Shown one piece after another: positions 5,836 to 9,921 of a DNA stretch of 9,921 bases (within the stretch, counting starts at the first letter, position 1; every line of letters begins with the position of its first letter). The notes under the pieces are model-generated. The model saw nothing but the letters and a program-made list of their open reading frames with translations. It was not told the DNA's origin and made no database searches. This DNA is from Streptosporangium amethystogenes. Lineage in GTDB: Bacteria; Actinomycetota; Actinomycetes; Streptosporangiales; Streptosporangiaceae. Both the position numbers and the translations under genes were made by a program. The stretch is taken from NCBI RefSeq assembly GCF_000721075.1, contig NZ_JOEQ01000074.1:1-9921 (forward strand), in the 5' to 3' direction.

Positions 5836-5845
5836 CGGGCCATTA
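5836..5845 (+). repeat. Arm-site-like CGGGCCATTA (right of core B)
   Basis: Single copy overlapping the integrase stop codon. The same ten bases occur twice, 11 bp apart, left of core C (9174-9194), and once with one change in unit L. This fits the two ends of a B-C element. Confidence 0.4.
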
Positions 5846-5896
5846 ACTTTTAGAAACCGGCACATCGGCCGCGTCCACTTCGTCAGGGCTGAAGGA
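5843..5896 (-). pseudogene. 3' end of an integrase gene cut by an insertion sequence (unit B)
   Basis: On the minus strand the frame ends ENSFSPDEVDAADVPVSKS-stop, with TAA at 5845-5843. The stop lies at the same distance from the terminator as the stop of the integrase pseudogene in unit L. The acidic tail itself is not diagnostic; the integrase call rests on position and on the pattern of the other three units. The coding sequence meets the putative end of the ISAs1-family element at about 5897. No recognisable continuation is present beyond the other end at about 7141, so more has been lost than a simple insertion would explain. Confidence 0.4.
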
Positions 5897-7141
5897 GTTC
5901 TCACATCGTGAGACTCAGGGCGATCAGCGGGTTGTGGAAGTCATCACGCGCCCACCGGGTGCCATCGGCGATGTTGGTGAAGCCAAGCAGGCGTAGCGCG
6001 CCGATCGCGTAGCTGCGCATGGTGGCCAGGATCGACGGGGCCGAGGCGGTACGGACCCTGCATCGGTCCTCCCCGAGGGTGACATCCCTCACGTAATGAT
6101 CTTTGTTTTCGATCGACCATTCGCTCCTGACCAGATCGGCCAGGCGTCGTGGGCCGGCCAGCGTCGCGGGCAGGTTGGTGACGCCCAGCACCGCGACGTT
6201 CGACAACGGCTTCCAGCGCAGGTCGTAGACGTGGCGTTCGAGGAGGAAGACTTGCTTGATGTGCAGGAAGCGGGTTGTGGCCGGGCGGGCATGACCTGGA
6301 TGGTGCGGATCTCGGTGCGGCCGTGGCCGCGGTCGTAGGTGGTCCATCCGATCGGCACGTCCTTCCAGGCCAGAGCGTCGAGCTGGTCGAACAGGGCCCT
6401 GGTTGCCGCCGACCGGGAAGACGTAGAAGGCCTCACGCCGGTGCAGGTAGCGGGCGTGCTCCCGCTGCGTATGGAGCCTGTCGGCGCTGATCACGACGTT
6501 CTTCAGGCAGCCGATTTGGTCCAGCAGCGGGGCGAAGGCAGTGATCTCGTTGGATTTGGAGCTGACGTCGATCGTCGCGACCATGAGGGCGTCGTCGGCC
6601 AACTGTACGCCGAGTCGATGTCGGGCGGGTGTGCCGGGGATGGCGGTGCCGCGCTGGGTCTTGCCGTCGACGGTCATGGGGATCAGTTCGTCGGGATCGT
6701 CGTACAACTCGCGCAGTTGGCCGGTCCGGTGCATGGCGTAGGCAGCGTCCACATATGCGGCGTTGACCTGCGCGATCGTTCGGCACACGGTATCGGGGTG
6801 CGGGGATTGGAACAGGCCGGTCCGCCGATCCCGCTGGGCGCCGAGCTGGGCCAGGACCTCTTGCGGAGCGCGGGCGATCCAGTGCCGGATCGCGGCGGAG
6901 GAGACCGCGCCGGACACGATCGCCGCCTGGACCAGGGCCAACATCAAGGCCAGTGGATAGCGCCGTCCGCGTCGATCACGAGGATCTGGGACCATGCCTG
7001 GCGCAGACCGGCCATGTCCACGACCTCATCGGCTGGTGTGAGAGATCCGTGCTGGTCAGCGGCGCTGATGGCGGGCACGACGGGCGGCATGGCAAACTGC
7101 ACGGACAACGAGGCTCAGGTAGATCGGATTGGCGTGAGAAC
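5897..7141 (-). mobile_element. Degenerate ISAs1-family insertion sequence
   Basis: About 1.25 kb, the usual size of the family, with one transposase gene on the minus strand. Possible terminal inverted repeats are GTTCTCAC (5897-5904) and GTGAGAAC (7134-7141), 8 bp. The left one includes the transposase stop codon and the right one is about 45 bp upstream of the presumed start, both plausible. I see no matching target duplication outside them, so the ends are tentative, or one flank has been deleted. It lies in the integrase tail of unit B. Confidence 0.6.
5901..7090 (-). pseudogene. ISAs1-family DDE transposase with several frameshifts
   Basis: Family marks: VPDPRDRRGRRYPLALMLAL at the N-terminal helper domain, VDGKTQRG with the first catalytic Asp, ISADRLHTQREHARYLHR with the second, and WSIENKDHYVRDVTLGEDRC near the C-terminus with the Glu. 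The true start is probably ATG 7090 (MPPVVPAISAADQHGSLTPA..., reaching MAGLRQA). That part is in another frame, joined by a shift near 7000 to the frame starting VPDPRD. A second shift lies just after VGGNQ (near 6405), where the correct frame continues as ALFDQLDALAWKDVPIGW on to TYDRGHGRTEIRTIQV. A third near 6280 restores the frame before FLHIKQVFLLERHVYDL. About 40 residues, including the family's HGR-x-E-x-R strand, are therefore scrambled in the long frame. It should be inactive. Confidence 0.85.
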
Positions 7142-7298
7142 CGCCGTTCTACGGGGCCTTGTTGCATGTCAGGACTTCGCCACGCCGTACGCGATCAACC
7201 CGTGACCTGCGAATCCCCTTCTGGTCGTCTCAACATTCGATAACTCCGTCAGCCCTGATGCCGGGGTCGTGGCCCTGCCGCGGCAGACACCCTCGCAA

Positions 7299-7643
7299 CT
7301 ACAAGGTGGCCGCGGTCTTTTCCAGGATGCCGGCAAGTGCGTCGTAGTCGACGTTATCTCCTTCCTTGATGTCGACGGTCTTGCGTTCACCGGCGCCCAT
7401 TGCCCGGAGGAATCCCTTGACCTCAGGGATGTCCGTCGCGTTGAACACCATGAACGAGACCTTGGCCTTGGCTACCGCGATGACGGCCGCGTAGTGCCCG
7501 TTCTTGAGGTAGTGCGGCTTGCCGTACTGGAGCCGTTCCTCGACACCTGGAATGGTCTCGCCGATCATCGCACGTAGTTTCTCGCACACGTCGATCTGCC
7601 ACGGCTGCGTCTTGTTGATGTACTGGGTGACGTCGTCGTTCAT
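7299..7643 (-). CDS. DUF1801 family protein
   Basis: 114 residues, the usual length of the family, a small soluble alpha/beta domain; some relatives are described as iron-chaperone-like, but the function here is unknown. The typical helix-turn is IPGVEERLQYGKPHYLKNGH (residues 31-50), with the conserved Tyr-Gly-x-Pro and the later strand KVSFMVFNATDIPE. The C-terminal part has KTVDIKEGDNVDYDALAGIL. ATG 7643 was chosen although the frame is open to 7946, because the longer frame overlaps the cupin gene and AAGGTGAAG lies just upstream of 7643. It follows the cupin gene with a 40-bp gap on the same strand, so the two may be one operon. Between its stop and the insertion sequence (7142-7298) I see no gene. 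Confidence 0.85.
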   Translation of the reverse strand: MNDDVTQYINKTQPWQIDVCEKLRAMIGETIPGVEERLQYGKPHYLKNGHYAAVIAVAKAKVSFMVFNATDIPEVKGFLRAMGAGERKTVDIKEGDNVDYDALAGILEKTAATL

Positions 7644-7683
7644 GCTCTTCACCTTGATTTGCTGTTCGATGGAAAGGGCGGGC

Positions 7684-8172
7684 CTATACCCAGAACGTGT
7701 CGTGGCGGAGGTAGAACTCGGCGAGTTCCTCCTCGCTGGGGCGCCCGGACACGGCGAACTCGACCAGCCCTTCGAAGTAGCCCTCGCGGGGCGCGCCGGG
7801 CGAGAAGTGCAGCAGCATGCTGGCCGGTTCACCGGACTCGTTCCGGAAGCCGTGGATGCCGCCCTCAGGGACGTGCACGAAGTCGCCAGGGACGGTGTCG
7901 ATCCACCGGGTGCCGTCGTAGATGCGGATTGTGCCGGCGAGGACATAGAACGACTCGGAGATCGAGCGGTGGAAGTGCGGGCTCGGGCCGCTCGGCACCG
8001 GGCCCATCTCCCACCGGTACATCCCGAACTGCCCGTTCGTCGAGGCCCCGGTGGCGAGGTAGTGCGTCACGGTGCCACCGGAGGACCGCAGCTCGGGCTC
8101 GTGGTCCGCGGTGCGGTAGGTGGCGTTGATCTCGCCCGTGTCGCCGAGGTAGCGGGGTTCTGGATAGCTCAT
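7684..8172 (-). CDS. Cupin domain protein
   Basis: 162 residues with one beta-barrel cupin domain. Motif 1 is PHFHRSISESFYVLAG (residues 65-80), giving the His66, His68 and Glu73 ligands. Motif 2 is PGDFVHVPEGGIHGFRN (95-111), with His107. All four usual metal ligands are present, so a metal-binding dioxygenase, isomerase or sensor role is possible; the substrate is unknown. A C-terminal helix (PSEEELAEFYLRHDTFWV) follows the barrel. ATG 8172 has AGGACC just upstream and overlaps the stop of a short upstream frame (8169-8243) as ATGA. It is probably transcribed with the DUF1801 gene. Confidence 0.85.
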   Translation of the reverse strand: MSYPEPRYLGDTGEINATYRTADHEPELRSSGGTVTHYLATGASTNGQFGMYRWEMGPVPSGPSPHFHRSISESFYVLAGTIRIYDGTRWIDTVPGDFVHVPEGGIHGFRNESGEPASMLLHFSPGAPREGYFEGLVEFAVSGRPSEEELAEFYLRHDTFWV

Positions 8173-8243
8173 GAAGGTCCTGCACTCGCTGCCTGGGGGT
8201 TGTCATCGGGCACCCAGGCAGCGGCATAGGTGACGTTGGTCAT
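8169..8243 (-). CDS. Short upstream reading frame overlapping the cupin start
   Basis: ATG at 8243-8241 opens a 24-codon frame (MTNVTYAAAWVPDDNPQAAS, then AGPS) whose TGA shares bases with the cupin ATG as ATGA. Such an overlap permits translational coupling. No ribosome site is evident and the peptide resembles nothing known to me, so it may be chance. It could also be the true N-terminal region of a shifted gene or a leader peptide. Confidence 0.25.
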   Translation of the reverse strand: MTNVTYAAAWVPDDNPQAASAGPS

Positions 8244-8272
8244 GGTCGCGACCGTACCGAACGGGTCTGACA

Positions 8273-8285
8273 AATAGTCGCTATT
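8273..8285. promoter_or_regulatory. Palindrome upstream of the cupin gene, possible operator
   Basis: AATAG-TCG-CTATT is a perfect 5-bp inverted repeat around TCG. It is AT-rich against a GC-rich background and lies about 30 bp before the short frame and 100 bp before the cupin ATG. It could bind a dimeric repressor or overlap a promoter. I could not place convincing -35 and -10 boxes. Confidence 0.3.
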
Positions 8286-8416
8286 CGGAAGCACTGCCGC
8301 ATCGAAATACGCCCCGGACCCCCAATTTATCCGACGACTCGGTACGCCTCTTGATGCGCGAGTTCCTCACCGTGGAGTACCGGCTGCCACGTTGGGGCGA
8401 ACTATCGCGGCCCCAC

Positions 8417-8689
8417 TCATCCGGCGAATGCCGTCGACGGCATGCCCACGGCGCCCAACTGATCGATGGCGTGCACGGGGTCGTCGTCGGAAAGATCGAG
8501 CCCTTCACGGGCCGACGTGATGTACAGAACGTCGAGGCGGGATCCGCCGAACGTGCAGGAGGACGGCTGGTGCACGGGCAGCGGGACCTCGCCGAGCAAG
8601 TCTCCGTCCGAAGAGATCCGTGCCAAGCGGTCGCCGCCCATACCGCGACCCATAGGCCACCCTGCTGCGTCGACGGCAAGTGGCGCGAG
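8417..8689 (-). pseudogene. C-terminal fragment of an SMP-30/gluconolactonase family protein
   Basis: On the minus strand about 90 residues match the last third of the SMP-30/gluconolactonase/LRE beta-propeller family: DRLARISSDGDLLGEVPLPV, QPSSCTFGGSRLDVLYITSA and the end FAG. These enzymes hydrolyse sugar lactones or related esters and are normally near 290 residues. Two small shifts lie inside. Around 8664 an extra base and around 8650 a missing base turn the expected DAAGCLWVAVWGGD into DAAGWPMGRGMGGD. The N-terminal two thirds would lie to the right but are absent, and homology stops near 8690 where the HTH gene begins. The lone fragment cannot fold into a propeller. Confidence 0.7.
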
Positions 8690-8698
8690 AGCGATCAC

Positions 8699-8983
8699 TT
8701 GGAGCGCGCGATTGAAACCGCCGGTGGCGTAGAGGCGTTCGAAGGCGAGGCTCAGCACCTGCGTCAGGAGACGCAGGGGTGGCGGCTCGCGGAGATGCGC
8801 AAGCGCCGTGGGCTTACCCAGACTCAGGTCGCCGATCGTATGGGTATATCCGTGGCTCGTGTGTCACAGATCGAGAACGGCGATGTATCCACTCGTGAGG
8901 TCTTGGACCGTTACGTTGCCGCGCTCGATGGCACGCTCAAACTTGTTGCAGATTTCGGCGATGAGCAACTGAAGGTCAGTTGA
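8699..8983 (+). CDS. XRE helix-turn-helix protein, antitoxin-like, start lost or remade
   Basis: The frame encodes a DNA-binding domain with the XRE HTH at RGLTQTQVADRMGISVARVS (residues about 37-56 from the TTG) followed by QIENGDVS, then AALDGTLKLVADFGDEQLKV. This layout, an N-terminal helix with RLAEMRKRRGLTQ and a short C-terminal tail, is that of antitoxins of RelE/HigB-type toxin pairs and of their solo relatives. No toxin gene is next to it. No ATG or GTG lies at the expected place: TTG at 8699 is the best in-frame candidate and lacks a clear ribosome site. The family-like residues seem to begin slightly earlier (KWRESDHLER, from 8678), so the first codons may have been lost at the junction with the SMP-30 fragment. 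Expression is uncertain. Confidence 0.6.
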   Translation: MERAIETAGGVEAFEGEAQHLRQETQGWRLAEMRKRRGLTQTQVADRMGISVARVSQIENGDVSTREVLDRYVAALDGTLKLVADFGDEQLKVS

Positions 8984-9173
8984 CGCGTTGGCCGAAGGGT
9001 CCTCGGGTTCGACACGGTGCAGATGGCACTTCAGCCCCGACACGGAGTATCGGATGCCGTGGCCGAGAATCTCGTCGGGTCGGCTTGTCCCGTGACGAGT
9101 ACATGATCGATTGCTCCGCTGCTGGAAGCGAGCTTGGCAGTGGTGTCCGCCGTAGGCCGACGAGACCGATCAC
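8984..9173. other. Gene-poor stretch, nothing recognised
   Basis: Several frames are open here and up to 9371, but none gives family-like residues, a ribosome site or a codon pattern better than its alternatives. The only structure I see before core C is the tandem repeat at 9174-9194. It could hold eroded element sequence. Confidence 0.5.
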
Positions 9174-9194
9174 CGGGCCATTAGCGGGCCATTA
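9174..9194 (+). repeat. Tandem CGGGCCATTA, 11-bp period (left of core C)
   Basis: CGGGCCATTA at 9174-9183 and 9185-9194. The same ten bases lie right of core B at 5836-5845 and, with one change, in unit L at 216-225. The spacing of one helical turn and the place about 180 bp before core C fit arm-type integrase sites at the right end of the B-C element. Confidence 0.5.
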
Positions 9195-9371
9195 CTGACG
9201 ATCAAAGGTGGACGTTACACGAAGGCCATCTATCGCCGCAGGTCAGCGGCATGATCGCATGTAACTTCGAGCTTTCATGTTCAGTAAGGGCGGTCAACAG
9301 GGGGTACTCACGGTCACTCGCGGACTGCCTCTCGCCCCGGGCGGGGCCGTTGTCCCTGAAGATCAGGCCGA

Positions 9372-9414
9372 TTTGCAAGCAGGATGTCAGGAGTTCGAAT
9401 CTCCTAGGCTCCAC
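9372..9414 (+). repeat. tRNA-Ala(UGC) 3' half, attachment-site core C
   Basis: Third copy of the tRNA 3' half, identical to A and B over 43 bp from TTTGCAAG to CTCCAC. After CCAC it departs (TCCC rather than CACC or CAGC), so the encoded CCA end is not complete here. No 5' tRNA half is upstream. It marks the right end of the B-C element and the left end of whatever continues to the right. Confidence 0.9.
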
Positions 9415-9430
9415 TCCCTCTCGGACAGAC

Positions 9431-9470
9431 AAAAGCCCAGGTCAGGCATGTTGCCGTAACCTGGGCTTTG
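9431..9470. terminator. Hairpin terminator after tRNA fragment C
   Basis: AAAGCCCAGGT (9432-9442) pairs perfectly with ACCTGGGCTTT (9459-9469), an 11-bp stem with a T-run on either strand. It is homologous to the hairpin of unit A. Confidence 0.7.
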
Positions 9471-9474
9471 ATCT

Positions 9475-9535
9475 TCATTCGGCCTTCTTCCGCTCCCGTG
9501 CCCGTTGCGTGCCCGACCCCTTCTCGAGGCGGCGG
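9475..9535 (-). pseudogene. 3' end of a tyrosine integrase gene (unit C)
   Basis: The minus-strand frame ends EKGSGTQRARERKKAE-stop (TGA at 9477-9475), nearly the same tail as in unit A, at the same distance from core and terminator. The frame continues upstream to 9711 but turns into a Gly/Arg/Pro-rich GC stretch with no integrase motifs, so the homologous part ends near 9535. It represents the left edge of a further, class-A-like element, truncated like the others. Confidence 0.6.
9498..9515 (+). repeat. Arm-type-like direct repeat, 11-bp period (right of core C)
   Basis: GTGCCCG at 9498-9504 and 9509-9515 with TTGC between, matching the pairs right of core A and left of core B. It predicts that a partner pair and another tRNA-Ala fragment lie to the right of this window. 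Confidence 0.4.
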
Positions 9536-9921
9536 CGCGGCGCACCGCCGCGCGGCCCGCCGCCCGAACGCCGCCCGAACGTACGGCGTGGGCGCCGGTC
9601 TCGGCCGGCGGCGGGACCACGGGCCGCCCACCGCACCACCCGCGCGCCGCACTCGACCATCAGCCGCCGCACAAGGGCCGCACCGCCGCCCAGGGGCAAA
9701 GCCTCGACCACCGGCCCCTACCTCTACGCGGCACCTACGGCGTCCTTCGGATAGGCGCCGGCCGCTTGGCTCTCTCACGTCCTGTACCTCATGCAGGACA
9801 GGATCAAGCCGGTACCGCCCTCACTTCCCAATGAGGTTGTCAAGCGGCGACGGAGGCGTTTGCCGGCGGTTGGTAGCGCCGTCGATCACGTATAAGAGCC
9901 CACAGGACGTTGACGCGTCGG
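9536..9921. other. GC-rich right end, no gene recognised
   Basis: From 9536 to about 9720 the sequence is very GC-rich and open in several frames, all giving Arg/Pro/Gly-rich products without family features. After 9770 composition returns to normal. ACGTCCTGT (9777-9785) and ACAGGACGT (9902-9910) form a 9-bp inverted pair 116 bp apart, whose meaning I cannot tell. Confidence 0.5.

Noticed and set aside
7142..7200. GGGGCCTTGTTGCA as a possible end of another insertion sequence (IS5-like), with a minus-strand frame ending GLIAYGVAKS
   Set aside because: The resemblance is to a short generic end motif, no partner end was found and the frame shows no transposase marks.
6339..7205. Long plus-strand frame across the transposase
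   Set aside because: It is the antisense shadow of the ISAs1 transposase, which has clear family motifs.
7519..8229. Long plus-strand frame opposite the cupin and DUF1801 genes
   Set aside because: Antisense shadow; both minus-strand genes have strong family motifs and ribosome sites.
3242..9414. Complete tRNA genes at the three cores
   Set aside because: Upstream of each anticodon loop there is no D-arm, no GGTAGAGC-like sequence and no 5' acceptor strand; the three upstream sequences differ from each other.
9475..9711. Minus-strand 78-residue frame as a whole gene
   Set aside because: Only the last 16 or so residues match the integrase tail of unit A; the rest is GC-rich Arg/Gly sequence without motifs.
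1..9921. CRISPR array or riboswitch
   Set aside because: The repeats seen are few and tied to att sites; no regular repeat-spacer pattern and no recognisable riboswitch core was found.

Overview
The window looks like chromosome from a high-GC actinobacterium. The GC content is high, GTG starts are used, several families are typical of Streptosporangiales/Streptomyces-type genomes, and the 3' half of an actinobacterial tRNA-Ala(UGC) gene is present. The lineage is inferred, not proven. It is an accessory region, and I read it as a graveyard of small integrative elements stacked on one tRNA-Ala gene whose intact copy lies outside the window.

The skeleton is four similar boundary units, here called L, A, B and C. 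Each complete unit reads left to right: tRNA-Ala 3' half (anticodon loop to 3' end), then a hairpin terminator, then the last codons of a tyrosine integrase gene on the minus strand. Units A (from 3242), B (from 5753) and C (from 9372) share an identical 43-bp core. Unit L (from 165) has only a degenerate core but keeps a terminator like B's and a longer, dead integrase gene. Pairs of short direct repeats with an 11-bp period, resembling integrase arm-type sites, appear to match the right side of A with the left side of B, and the right side of B with the left side of C. This suggests that A-B and B-C are two shrunken elements.

Cargo by segment. L-A: a Rid-family protein, a GNAT acetyltransferase, the C-terminal TPR fragment of a regulator, and a SUKH (SMI1/KNR4) protein likely to be an orphan immunity protein. 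A-B: the C-terminal fragment of a DUF5919-like regulator translationally coupled to an inositol-monophosphatase-family gene, a hairpin, a second Rid-family gene on the minus strand flanked by a 45-bp imperfect direct repeat, and a short orphan C-terminal coding fragment. B-C: a frameshifted ISAs1-family insertion sequence lying in the integrase tail, a DUF1801 protein, a cupin protein, an SMP-30/gluconolactonase-family pseudogene, and an XRE helix-turn-helix antitoxin-like gene without a toxin or a clear start.

No plasmid transfer, replication or excisionase gene is recognisable, and every integrase seen is broken, so none of the elements looks able to move by itself. Intact genes (Rid x2, GNAT, SUKH, IMPase, DUF1801, cupin) sit among truncated ones. 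Deletion junctions near 3415 and 8685 appear to have beheaded two genes each. I found no complete tRNA, rRNA or CRISPR array.
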